Assembly: GCA_947502355.1 (NCBI GenBank)
Contig: CANMZP010000001.1
Coordinates: forward strand, 1 to 64,000
DNA from: an uncultured Thalassotalea sp.
Lineage (GTDB): Bacteria; Pseudomonadota; Gammaproteobacteria; Enterobacterales; Alteromonadaceae
Length of the DNA: 64,000 bases
Reading direction: 5' to 3'
Below are positions 45,341-54,255 of the stretch, one piece after another. Positions within the stretch are counted from its first letter, which is position 1. Every line of letters starts with the position of its first letter. A program made the translations under genes and the position numbers. The notes under the pieces are model-generated. The model saw only the letters and a program-made list of their open reading frames with translations, did not search any database and was not told the DNA's origin.

Positions 45341-48300
45341 TTAAGATTCAAAAAACAATTGCTCAAATGTCTCTTGCCTTACTGGTTTACTAAAATGGAA
45401 CCCCTGGGCAAATTCGGCGTTTATTTGTCGCAAAAAGTCGAGCTGACAGCTAGTTTCTACGCCTTCAGCAATAACTTGTATTCCCAATTTCTTAGCCATT
45501 AATACAATGGTTTCACACAATACAATGTTGTCTTTGGTCATTTCAGTATGGCTTATAAAACTGCGATCAATTTTAAGGTAATCAAATCGAAATTTTTGCA
45601 AATAAGCCAACGAGGAATAGCCCGTGCCAAAATCATCAAGGGCAATTTCGAATCCCGATTTTTTTAGTTCATTTAATTGAAAAGCCATGTGCTGATGATC
45701 ATTTTCTAACACGGACTCCGTCAACTCAATAATTAAGCCATGTTTCTTATTGGTTAGGGCCTTGTGTTTATTTATCCAGGTTTCGGCCAAAGCGCGGCTG
45801 CCTTGATATTGGACAACAGATGTATTAATACTAACTTTAAAGTCTTTACTAAAGTTACTTCGCCAATGCTGAACCATGGTATGTGCTTTAATAAAGACCA
45901 ATTCTCCTATTGCCATGATGAGCTTAGTTTCTTCGGCTAAAGGGATAAATTCATCCGGCATAATGACCCCTTTAACGGGGTGCTGCCAACGTATCAAGGC
46001 TTCGGCTTTAACCAATTTATTTTCCTGCAAATCAAAAATAGGCTGATATACAAGAAAAAACTCATCGTTATCAATAGCCTTTCGTAAATCATGTTCTAAT
46101 TCAATACGCTTATTGGCTTTATTTTGTAAGCGTTGATCAAAATGATAATAGTCCCCATGCCCAATTGTTTTATGTTCAAGTAAGGCTTTAGAGGCATTAT
46201 TAAAATGCTCCGTCACGCTCACTTGGGTGTCTTTTAATAAGCTGATGCCTATGCTCATTTCTAGGTGCAGTGTTTCGGTTTCAAGCGTAAATGGTTGTCG
46301 AATAGCGCGAGCTAGGCCATGCGTAAATTGATTAATGGCGTTAAGACTGCCATTGGTTAAAATAACAAATTCGTCACCATTAATTCGTGACATGTGCGCT
46401 TGTTTCGGCAACAGTCGTTGCAACCTTTTAGCCATTTCAATGATTAATTTGTCGCCAAAGTCATAGCCAAAACTGTGATTAATTCGCTGAAACTGATTAA
46501 TATCGAGGTGCAAAAGCGCGGACTTGTTTTTGTGCTGGATAATGGCAGACTTTACGTGCTCAGTGAATAAATTTTTATTGGGCAGCTTGGTTAATGGGTC
46601 AAAGTTTAATGACACCCATAGGGCCTTATTCGCCTGATGTTTCTCAATAGCCAAGGCCGCCAGGTGAGCCGACATCTGGATCAGTTTAAAGTCATCTTTA
46701 ACCGGTATCGATTTTTTACTATGGTAGATTGCAAACGTCCCTAACACATTCCCCTTAGAGCCAATTATTGGTTCAGACCAACAAGCCGCTAATCCAGCTC
46801 TTTCGGCTAGTCCTTTAAAATTAGCCCAGTTTGGGTGCGTCAAAATATCTTCAACAATGATACGCTTTCCTGTTGCTGCGGCATGACTACAGCAACCAAT
46901 ATTCAAGCCGATTTTAACACCATCAATGGCGTTGCTATAAAAAGCAGGTAAAGAAGGTGCAACCCCTTGCCCTAAAGTTTTGCCCATCTCATCAACCTGC
47001 AAAATACTGCACTTCATGCCTGGATAGTCCAGCTCTACCCCTTCAATGATTTTTAATAAAATATCCTTTAAGGATACCTTCTTTACTAAACTCTCAAGTA
47101 CCTTGGTTCGAATCGAATTTCGTCGCTCCGTTTCAATCAATTCTGGTTTTATGTTTTGCACTTTATCATGCAATTGAGCACGTAATTTTTGATCAGAGAA
47201 ATCAAGTTGCTGCAGCGCTTCCATGCCAGGTTCAAATATTTTAAAGCAATTTTTCCCCGTCCGTTTAGCGTTATACATGGCACAGTCGGCCTGCTTTAAT
47301 AAGGTATCGATATGCAACTTATGGTTGGCGTCTCTATATTGAAATGTGGCACCAACACTGGCGGTAACCTGTAAGACGTTGTCCTTGAAATAAACGGGCT
47401 CTGCTGCCTGACGCAACAAGCGCTCTACTGCTTGGATACAGTGTGAGTAATTTGAAATATCATTTAAAATGATGACAAATTCATCACCACCGATGCGGGC
47501 AACGGTATCACTCTCTCTTATGGAACTTTTAAATCGCTTGGCCAATTTTGCGAGTAATTTGTCACCTGCAGAATGACCAAAACGGTCATTGATCGCTTTA
47601 AAGCCGTCTAAATCCATATACAATACGCCAAACGGTTTAAGACCATCAATCGCCCGTTTTAAACGTTGAGTAAGCAAACTTCGATTGGCAAGCCCTGTTA
47701 AATGATCATAATGAGCAAGGTACTCTAAGGCTTCTTTTTGCTCTTTTTGCAAGGTAATATCAGAAAATATGCCAACGTAATTTGTTAATACACCGGCATC
47801 ATTAAAAATGGCTGTAATGGTCAAAATTTCATAATAATTATGACCTTGCTTATGACGATTACAGATTTCACCTTTAAAATACCCCTTACTGACAATGTCC
47901 TCCCACATGTTACGATAAAAGCCGCAGCCTTGCTGATCCGATTTTAATATGCGTGGATTCCTACCAATAATTTCGTCTTCTTGATAACCGGTTATTTTGG
48001 TAAAGGCCTTATTGATGGAAATGACATTACACGCGGCATCGGTAAACGTTATGCCTTCGCAGGCATGTTCAAACACACTTTCCGCTTTTTTCAAATCACT
48101 TAAGTATTGAATTTGATCGGTGATCTTTTTTAGCCTTAATAAATACTCACCTTTACTGCGATTAAGTTTCATGATCCGCAGCGCATAATATGCCATATGT
48201 TGATTGTACTCTACTTGCACGTTTACGGTCTTATCGCAATTATTTTTTATAAAGACTCGATTCAGGCTGCGGTTTTTTAAGGACTTATTATTTATTTGAA

Positions 48301-48910
48301 ATAGCTTAATAGAGTCAAGTACTTGCTCAACATTAAGACAAGCATGAAATACATCTGAAAACTGTTTATTACTGCGTGATATCTGTTCTAAATTGGTGCT
48401 AAAAATAATGTCATCACTGGAGTTAAACACATCTTCTAAATAGGCAATTTGCTGATACTCTTGGGTCACATCACGGTGCATCCCCAATATTCTAACGACA
48501 TCACCTTTATTGTTACGCTCTATTTTGCTCGACTTGGCACTTATCCAGCGGTGCTGGCCTTGTTCATCGACCAGTTCGTAAACAGTCTCATATTTATTCA
48601 ATCGGCCCTCTATGATCCCATAGAAATTTTCTAACGCCACCTTCACACAATCGGGTTTCATGATGTTATGAAAGGTGGTAATGGTTTCTTCAATCGAAAA
48701 GGCGCTTTCATTACAAGGCGTTTTCTCGCTAAAATATTCAGAAACGTTTTGACTTCCCCCTAACGTCACTTTAGCGCTAGCAACATCTATCACCCAAGGC
48801 GCTATATCGTGTACATCAGTAACAAAGTCGAGGATTTGTTTAAACAGATTAAATTCTTGTTTTGTATCAGTTGGCTGTTCTACCGACCCGCTTATGAGGT
48901 TTTCTTTCAT
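45341..48910 (-). CDS. PAS/GGDEF/GAF/GGDEF/EAL cyclic-di-GMP protein
   Basis: The 1189-residue protein has no membrane helix. Domains in order: three PAS-like modules (~20-155, ~155-270, ~280-400; the third with SVFEHACEGITFTDAACNVI and GYQEDEIIGRNPR), GGDEF1 (~400-560, HYDHLTGLANR, ARIGGDEFVIIL, intact), GAF (~605-755, CCSHAAATGKRIIVEDI), GGDEF2 (~770-920, NFDPLTKLPNK, SRINGDEFVILT, first Gly replaced by Asn), and EAL (~935-1180: EALIRWQHP, DDFGTGYSSLAYL, KIDRSFI, IAEGVET, with catalytic residues kept). GGDEF1 may be a cyclase, GGDEF2 probably regulatory, EAL likely an active phosphodiesterase. It is a lone gene. Confidence 0.93.
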   Translation of the reverse strand: MKENLISGSVEQPTDTKQEFNLFKQILDFVTDVHDIAPWVIDVASAKVTLGGSQNVSEYFSEKTPCNESAFSIEETITTFHNIMKPDCVKVALENFYGIIEGRLNKYETVYELVDEQGQHRWISAKSSKIERNNKGDVVRILGMHRDVTQEYQQIAYLEDVFNSSDDIIFSTNLEQISRSNKQFSDVFHACLNVEQVLDSIKLFQINNKSLKNRSLNRVFIKNNCDKTVNVQVEYNQHMAYYALRIMKLNRSKGEYLLRLKKITDQIQYLSDLKKAESVFEHACEGITFTDAACNVISINKAFTKITGYQEDEIIGRNPRILKSDQQGCGFYRNMWEDIVSKGYFKGEICNRHKQGHNYYEILTITAIFNDAGVLTNYVGIFSDITLQKEQKEALEYLAHYDHLTGLANRSLLTQRLKRAIDGLKPFGVLYMDLDGFKAINDRFGHSAGDKLLAKLAKRFKSSIRESDTVARIGGDEFVIILNDISNYSHCIQAVERLLRQAAEPVYFKDNVLQVTASVGATFQYRDANHKLHIDTLLKQADCAMYNAKRTGKNCFKIFEPGMEALQQLDFSDQKLRAQLHDKVQNIKPELIETERRNSIRTKVLESLVKKVSLKDILLKIIEGVELDYPGMKCSILQVDEMGKTLGQGVAPSLPAFYSNAIDGVKIGLNIGCCSHAAATGKRIIVEDILTHPNWANFKGLAERAGLAACWSEPIIGSKGNVLGTFAIYHSKKSIPVKDDFKLIQMSAHLAALAIEKHQANKALWVSLNFDPLTKLPNKNLFTEHVKSAIIQHKNKSALLHLDINQFQRINHSFGYDFGDKLIIEMAKRLQRLLPKQAHMSRINGDEFVILTNGSLNAINQFTHGLARAIRQPFTLETETLHLEMSIGISLLKDTQVSVTEHFNNASKALLEHKTIGHGDYYHFDQRLQNKANKRIELEHDLRKAIDNDEFFLVYQPIFDLQENKLVKAEALIRWQHPVKGVIMPDEFIPLAEETKLIMAIGELVFIKAHTMVQHWRSNFSKDFKVSINTSVVQYQGSRALAETWINKHKALTNKKHGLIIELTESVLENDHQHMAFQLNELKKSGFEIALDDFGTGYSSLAYLQKFRFDYLKIDRSFISHTEMTKDNIVLCETIVLMAKKLGIQVIAEGVETSCQLDFLRQINAEFAQGFHFSKPVRQETFEQLFFES

Positions 48911-49285
48911 TCTTTACTTCTTATTTGACCCGCTATGGTATGGCAAAATTTTATCACCGTTTCATAGGAGTTACATTTTTTACAAAAATGTACATTAAAG
49001 TTAATAATCAAGCCAGATGAAATTGAATATTTGTCGATTAAGATCAAACTATTCAATAAGGCTTTAGATTTTCATTACCCTCCCAAATATAACCGCAACA
49101 ATTTTCGATACGTTTACTTTGCTGAGCGACTCTATGCTGGCTTAATTTTGGGTAAATGTTGATTGACCGTTATAATTAACAGCCATGGCACTGATTATCT
49201 TCACTGTTATTTCATGCCATCTGAAGGTCGATAGACTTTTTGGGGCAACACTCCCTTTTAAGCCAACATTACATTTAACGGTTAG

Positions 49286-49435
49286 CGGCAAAATAATACG
49301 CAGATCAGTACAGGAGACATGGAAAATGCAATCCTAAAGGAGAAAGAACTGAAAATGTGGAAGCGTAAATGGAAAGATGAACTTATTAGTGGTGTGAGAC
49401 CAAATTGGAAAGATTTGAACCCTAAGATTGTTTAG
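49286..49435 (+). pseudogene. Remnant of a GIY-YIG nuclease gene (3' end)
   Basis: Reading from ~49286 to the TAG at 49433-49435, the frame gives GDMENAILKEKELKMW, then KRKWKDELISGVRPNW and KDLNP, which matches the C-terminal end of the GIY-YIG (COG2827-like) nucleases (AI-REKQ-K-W-R-WK--LI...NP-W-DL). The upstream part of the gene is missing: a stop occurs at 49283 in this frame and no GIY-YIG N-terminal block is found back to 48911. A start at 49319 with AGGAG before it would give a 38-residue peptide, but translation is not expected to be functional. The rest of 48911-49646 holds no other recognisable feature. Confidence 0.65.
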
Positions 49436-49646
49436 TTGCTATTTATTCTGGTCAACCATTACAGTCACACTATACTGGAGGAGGTCCCGTGTTTCGCTTA
49501 GGCTCGCAAAGGATGACGGCGCTTTTTTCTAATAATGAAACTGTCGCTTATCACTACCAACAGACTGTCAGGGCTAACCTTAACTTACAACATAAAGTTT
49601 ATCCGGCAAATAATGGCGCTTTCTCACCAGGGTCACATTGGCTTCC

Positions 49647-49997
49647 TTACATTAAATCAATACCAAAATGGCGCATAATATAAGCAAACACGCCAAAGCT
49701 GATCATAGTGATTAAAATACAGGCAAGCAGAGTAAGCCAAAAACCGTATTTAGGTAGTAAGGTCGGAAAAATTAAAAACATCGGCAACGTCGGCACTACA
49801 TACCAGAAAGTGTACCAGGCGTGATTGGCAATTTTCTCAACCGGTTGGTTTTCTACATACAGCCAAATAAGCGTTAACACCGTAACAAGTGGCAAAGCGG
49901 CAATAAGCGCCCCTAATTTGTCACTGCGTTTCGCAAGTTCAGAAACAATCACCACAACGGCTGCGGTAATAAAATATTTAGAGATTATCCAGGCCAT
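49647..49997 (-). CDS. DUF3147 membrane protein
   Basis: The 116-residue protein has four predicted membrane helices and the VIVSELAKRSDKLGALIAAL segment (~16-35) typical of DUF3147. Its role is unknown; members are small inner-membrane proteins. The ATG at 49997 is chosen because GGAAAGGAA precedes it, rather than an upstream ATG at 50045. It is a lone gene; 210 bp separate it from the end of the acyl-CoA dehydrogenase gene, which has the same strand. Confidence 0.82.
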   Translation of the reverse strand: MAWIISKYFITAAVVVIVSELAKRSDKLGALIAALPLVTVLTLIWLYVENQPVEKIANHAWYTFWYVVPTLPMFLIFPTLLPKYGFWLTLLACILITMISFGVFAYIMRHFGIDLM

Positions 49998-50207
49998 TTC
50001 CTTTCCTTTTTTCTTGTCATGCTTTAAAAAACAGCAAATATGCAAAGTATGAAATTAAACGGGGAAGTAGGATTGAATCATACCCGAATGTTTATTGCCA
50101 GTCATTGTTTGCGATTAACAAGCCACAAAGGCAGAGAGAAAAGTAAAAGAATGAAGATAAGAAGGAAAGGCATACAAATCATACCAATCCTTTATATTAC
50201 AGGCTTA

Positions 50208-51353
50208 TTAAGCAAGAAGCTCACGAGAAATAATCTCTTTCATAATTTCATTTGAGCCGGCATAAATACGTTGAGCTCGCGAATCGGCCCAAGCTCTGGC
50301 AACCGGGTATTCCCACATGTAACCATACCCACCGTGCAGTTGTACACATTCATCCAAAAGGCTGCATTGCAAGTCGGTAATGTATAACTTAAGGCGCGCC
50401 GCCTCGACCCCATCGAGTTGCTTATTAATATGCAATTCAATGCATTTGTCCATGTATACCCGTGCCACCGATAATTGTGTGTTCATTTCGGCAATTTTAA
50501 AGCGAGTATTTTGAAACCCAGACACGGCTTTACCAAATGCCTGTCGCTCCTGCACATACTCAATGGTTTGCTCTAATATGCCTTCAGCGGTTGCTAGGCC
50601 ACTGACCGCAACGGCCAATCGCTCTTGTGCTAGGTCATTCATTAAGTAATAAAACCCCTGCCCTTCTCGGCCAAGTAAGTTTTCCTTAGGCACCTTAACA
50701 TCCTGAAAAAACAGCTCTGCCGTATCACAGGCATGGCTGCCAACTTTATTAAGCTTTTGGCCTTTTTCAAAGCCAGGCATACCCGCCTCTAAGACGATGA
50801 GGCTTACCCCCTTCGCTCCAGCATTAGTATCCGTTTTAACGGCAACAACGACTATATCAGAACAAAAACCATTGGTAATAAAGGTTTTAGAGCCATTTAC
50901 CAAATAATAATCGCCTTTATCTATGGCAGTCGTTTTAATGGATTTCACATCAGAGCCTGCCCCCGGTTCACTCATCGCAAGCGCCCCAATCCATTCTCCA
51001 GAGACCATTTTTGGCAAGTATTTTTGCTTTTGCACTTCATTGCCATAATGAAGGATATATTCACAAACAATATTAGAATGCATCAAAAAGGAGGTCAGCC
51101 CAGATAAACCGGCTCGACCAATTTCTTCATCGACAATACAGTTATAACGATAATCAACACCAAAACCGCCATATTCTTCCGGTAACTGGGGACACAGCAT
51201 GCCTTGCTCGCCCGCTTTTAACCAAAAATCTTTATCGACAAATTTCTGCGCTTCCCATGTTTCATGCTGGGTTATGGCTTCATTAGCCAAAAATTTTCGA
51301 ACCGTATCGCGAAACAGTTCCATGTCAGAGTCATAAATACTTCTTGCTATCAT
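50208..51353 (-). CDS. Acyl-CoA dehydrogenase, long-chain (LCAD-like) type
   Basis: The ~381-residue FAD enzyme oxidises acyl-CoA to trans-2-enoyl-CoA in fatty-acid or branched-chain breakdown. Visible are the FAD/substrate signature MSEPGAGSDVKSI (~125-137), FITNGFCSD, helix-G region RLAVAVSGLATAEGILEQT, and the C-terminal LHGGYGYMWEYPVAR and YAGSNEIMKEI. The helix-G glutamate (ATAEGILE) and the C-terminal sequence resemble mammalian long-chain ACAD and isovaleryl types rather than MCAD. Start ATG 51353 (a TTG at 51365 is possible). It is divergent from the AraC-type regulator at 51502. Confidence 0.92.
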   Translation of the reverse strand: MIARSIYDSDMELFRDTVRKFLANEAITQHETWEAQKFVDKDFWLKAGEQGMLCPQLPEEYGGFGVDYRYNCIVDEEIGRAGLSGLTSFLMHSNIVCEYILHYGNEVQKQKYLPKMVSGEWIGALAMSEPGAGSDVKSIKTTAIDKGDYYLVNGSKTFITNGFCSDIVVVAVKTDTNAGAKGVSLIVLEAGMPGFEKGQKLNKVGSHACDTAELFFQDVKVPKENLLGREGQGFYYLMNDLAQERLAVAVSGLATAEGILEQTIEYVQERQAFGKAVSGFQNTRFKIAEMNTQLSVARVYMDKCIELHINKQLDGVEAARLKLYITDLQCSLLDECVQLHGGYGYMWEYPVARAWADSRAQRIYAGSNEIMKEIISRELLA

Positions 51354-51501
51354 TATTATTCTCAATATAAACGTTGAATGGGGGCTAATGAACCTTTAGC
51401 CTTGCTCTATGTATATTGCAGCAAGTAAAATCTTTTTTCTGTGGCATTAAGGACAAAAACAATGGTATAACAGCCAAGTAGTCGATAATAATAAACTAAC
51501 A

Positions 51502-52512
51502 ATGCCACTCAAACATCCTCAAAACCAATTAAATGACATTTGTATCGTCGCAACCAATGACGTTTATGGCATGTCAGTAATGCAAGCTAAAGATATGCTG
51601 CATAGCGCCAGCTTACGGCTAAATATTTTACAAAAAGGACCAGAACGTGAAAGTGCGTTTAATGTGGCCATTGCCAATTTAACCGGCGATGACATTTTGA
51701 CCTACAGCGGCACAGTTATAAAATGCGACCATAAATTGAGCCTTAAGGATCACTGGCGACTGATTATTTTGGGCCATTTTTGGAGTGATACCGACAAGCA
51801 ACGGCAAGAAAACCCAGGGCTAATTGACTGGTTAAAGGCACAACATTACAAAGGGACAGAGATCATAGCTCAAGGCACATCCGTTTTTTGGTTGGCCGAA
51901 GCCGGTATTCTTGATGGAAAAGAAGCAACCACCTATTGGCGAACTGTTAAAGACTATAAAAAGCATTACCCCAATATTATTTGGCGAGAACACCAAGCCA
52001 TAACCGAATCAGAAAACATTAGCTGTGTTGCAGGCGCGGCATCTGCTGCCGATTTATTGCTGCATAAAATCACCCAAATTTGTGGCTTAAAAGTCGCTCA
52101 GGGGATTTCTCGAGATATATTCTTTGAATCAACCCGCTCTTACACGATTCCTATTTTGGGTTTAGAGGCACAGCGCACGCACAATGATCTGCAAATCCAA
52201 AAAATTCAGGATTGGTTAGATGATCATTATCATCAAGAATTAGAGTTTGCCTTTATCGCTCAACAGTTTGGCATGAGCTTAAGAAACTTCAGTCGTCGCT
52301 TTGCTTTGGCAACGCAACTTACCCCCATTGAATACCTACAACAATTACGGATCCATATCGCCAAACATCAACTTATTTACAGCCAGCACAGTGTAAAACA
52401 TATTGCTTTAGACGTAGGCTATCAGGATGCCAGCTATTTTAGTCAGTTGTTTAAACGGTATTGTCAACTAACCCCTTTACAATTTAGAAAAAAGTTTAAA
52501 ATACCAGGTTAG
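51502..52512 (+). CDS. GlxA-family AraC transcriptional regulator
   Basis: The 336-residue protein has a DJ-1/PfpI (glutamine-amidotransferase-like) N-terminal domain (~8-195, CIVATNDVYGMSVMQAKDML then LIILGHFWSD, ISCVAGAASAADLL) and an AraC-type double helix-turn-helix C-terminus (~230-330: FAFIAQQFGMSLRNFSRRF and VKHIALDVGYQDASYFSQL). Members regulate catabolism of betaines, amino acids and similar. The divergent acyl-CoA dehydrogenase (149 bp away) is the natural target candidate. Ligand unknown; the nucleophile cysteine of the DJ-1 elbow is not obvious, fitting a binding rather than catalytic role. Confidence 0.92.
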   Translation: MPLKHPQNQLNDICIVATNDVYGMSVMQAKDMLHSASLRLNILQKGPERESAFNVAIANLTGDDILTYSGTVIKCDHKLSLKDHWRLIILGHFWSDTDKQRQENPGLIDWLKAQHYKGTEIIAQGTSVFWLAEAGILDGKEATTYWRTVKDYKKHYPNIIWREHQAITESENISCVAGAASAADLLLHKITQICGLKVAQGISRDIFFESTRSYTIPILGLEAQRTHNDLQIQKIQDWLDDHYHQELEFAFIAQQFGMSLRNFSRRFALATQLTPIEYLQQLRIHIAKHQLIYSQHSVKHIALDVGYQDASYFSQLFKRYCQLTPLQFRKKFKIPG

Positions 52513-52678
52513 TATTAGGTTAATTTGCACCAGTTTAATACGGTTATTTCCAACACATCGCCGTTTCTGTACATTTGTTTTAAATGCTACCAACAAAGAT
52601 TAGACAAACGTATAATATAAAAAACCTTTAACTTTAATGATTATTGAACAACTGTTTAACAAAAAAAACTCCCCAAAA

Positions 52679-52734
52679 ACTGAGTAAAAACTTTACAAAC
52701 TGGGAATCTTTTTACCTGTAGAGTAAAAACTCAG
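52679..52734. promoter_or_regulatory. GAGTAAAAACT direct repeats and ACTGAGT/ACTCAGT inversion
   Basis: In the 631-bp gap upstream of the efflux genes, GAGTAAAAACT occurs at 52682 and 52721 and is bracketed by ACTGAGT (52679) and ACTCAGT (52728). It is about 170 bp downstream of the AraC gene stop. Function unknown; the remaining sequence from 52735 to 53042 holds AT-rich DNA and no gene. Confidence 0.3.
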
Positions 52735-53042
52735 TCAACACAAAATCATAACCCACTGATTTAAAACAACTTAAATATGTAATTTAAGATTACACAATAT
52801 TCCAAAATGGATACGTTTTATTGCTACTAATTGACAGCCTATTTCTGAATAATACCCCCCAAGTTTAACTTTCTGCCTTAAGCATAAAAAAATGCTTTCA
52901 TAAAAAGTTAAACAAATGCGAGTTATGTTAATTATTCGATTTCAAAAAATTGAACCAAATTTACGATTTGCTCTGCTAGTGGGGATAGAGCGTTAGGACA
53001 ACCTCTATATATAGCAATGCCAGTCACTTAAACACATTAACA

Positions 53043-53100
53043 ACTCCGCCGACAACGGAGTGTCATTAAATTAGGTTGGAAGAGCTTAATTTAATGACAC
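53043..53100. promoter_or_regulatory. Overlapping inverted repeats upstream of the efflux operon
   Basis: ACTCCG-CCGACAA-CGGAGT (53043-53061) adjoins a perfect 14-bp inverted repeat, GTGTCATTAAATTA (53060-53073) and TAATTTAATGACAC (53087-53100), with a 13-bp centre. It ends 43 bp before the ATG of the membrane-fusion gene. This could be a regulator operator or an RNA leader hairpin; the sequence cannot decide which. Confidence 0.5.
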
Positions 53101-53143
53101 TACAAAACTTATTTCAACTTTAATTTTTATGGAAACTTTCTGT

Positions 53144-54250
53144 ATGAAAACACGTAACCTATTTGCCCTAGGAGCTATTACCATAGCTTTATTATCTGGG
53201 TGTGGAAAAACAGCCGAACAAATAGTAGAAGAACAACCTGTTCGTCCAGCTAAGTTTTACAACGTAGTAGATATCAGCTCTAAGTACACACAAAACTTCC
53301 CAGCTATAATCGAAGCTTCTGATGAATCAGATTTAGCATTCCGTGTTGGTGGTCAAATTGAGCAACTACCAGTGGTTGCAGGTTCACGTGTTAAGAAAGG
53401 CGAAATTTTAGCTGTTTTAGACCAAACAGATTACAAATTAAAAGTAGCTCGTGCCAAAGCAAGTTACGAATTACGTATGAAAACGTTTGAGCGTCAAGAA
53501 CAAATGCTAGCACTTGAGTTAACTTCTCAAGCAGAGTTTGACCAAGCGTTATCAACAATGACGTTAGCAAAAGTTAACTATGAGACAGCTAAAAATAACC
53601 TAAAGTACACGACTATTCGTGCACCATTTGACGGTATTGTTTCTAAGTTAAACTTTGAGAACCACGAAACAATCAACCCAAAAGCACCTCTTTTATCTTT
53701 TCATGCAGAAAACGGTGTTGATATTACGTTCCAACTTCCAGAGTCAATTTTAGGGCAAAAGATCTCTCCTGAAGCCAAGTTGTACCAACCTGCAGTTAGC
53801 TTTACGTCTAAAGATGGCAAAGCCGGTCGTACATTTAAAGCAAACTTCCAGGAAATTGCTCACGAAGCGGATCCTAAATCTCGTTCTTTTGAAGTTGTTT
53901 TAACAATGCCAAAACCAGAAGATGTAAACGTTGTTCCAGGTATGACAGCTAACGTTCAATTAGAATTAGATAAGATTTTAGAAGGTCTAGAGCAATATGC
54001 ATTAGTGCCTGTTGAAGCCGTATTCTCTCCAGAAACGTCTGATCCTTCAACTAAAGTTTTCGCCGTTTGGGTTGTCGATAAAAACACCATGACAGTACAT
54101 CAACGCGAAGTTACTATTGATGAAATAACTGACCAAGGTATCCGTGTTACTTCTGGTGTTAATGCTGGCGATACCATCATCGCTGCGGGTGTAAGCTCAT
54201 TGCTTGAAGGTACTGAAGTTCGTGAGTGGATCAGAGAACGAGGTATCTAA
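53144..54250 (+). CDS. RND efflux membrane-fusion lipoprotein (AcrA-type)
   Basis: The 368-residue periplasmic adaptor has a lipoprotein signal (ALLSGCG, lipid cysteine ~20), then the two half-lipoyl motifs (FRVGGQIEQLPVVAGSRVKKG, split around ~66-86, and TIRAPFDGIVSKL), a helical hairpin between, and a beta-barrel domain with PGMTANVQLELD. It links the inner-membrane pump encoded next to an outer-membrane channel, which is not in the window. The ATG at 53144 is chosen (GGAAA before it) over 53129. Codon use is much more biased than in neighbours. Pump gene starts 5 bp after its stop. Confidence 0.95.
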   Translation: MKTRNLFALGAITIALLSGCGKTAEQIVEEQPVRPAKFYNVVDISSKYTQNFPAIIEASDESDLAFRVGGQIEQLPVVAGSRVKKGEILAVLDQTDYKLKVARAKASYELRMKTFERQEQMLALELTSQAEFDQALSTMTLAKVNYETAKNNLKYTTIRAPFDGIVSKLNFENHETINPKAPLLSFHAENGVDITFQLPESILGQKISPEAKLYQPAVSFTSKDGKAGRTFKANFQEIAHEADPKSRSFEVVLTMPKPEDVNVVPGMTANVQLELDKILEGLEQYALVPVEAVFSPETSDPSTKVFAVWVVDKNTMTVHQREVTIDEITDQGIRVTSGVNAGDTIIAAGVSSLLEGTEVREWIRERGI

Positions 54251-54255
54251 TCGTC

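Noticed and set aside
45281-45502. 73-residue plus-strand frame
   Set aside because: Overlaps the EAL-domain C-terminus on the other strand and has no domain.
49489-49683. 64-residue plus-strand frame starting with GTG after GGAGGAGG
   Set aside because: The ribosome site looks good, but the product has no family resemblance and its end overlaps the DUF3147 gene on the other strand; more likely part of the same decayed region as the GIY-YIG remnant.
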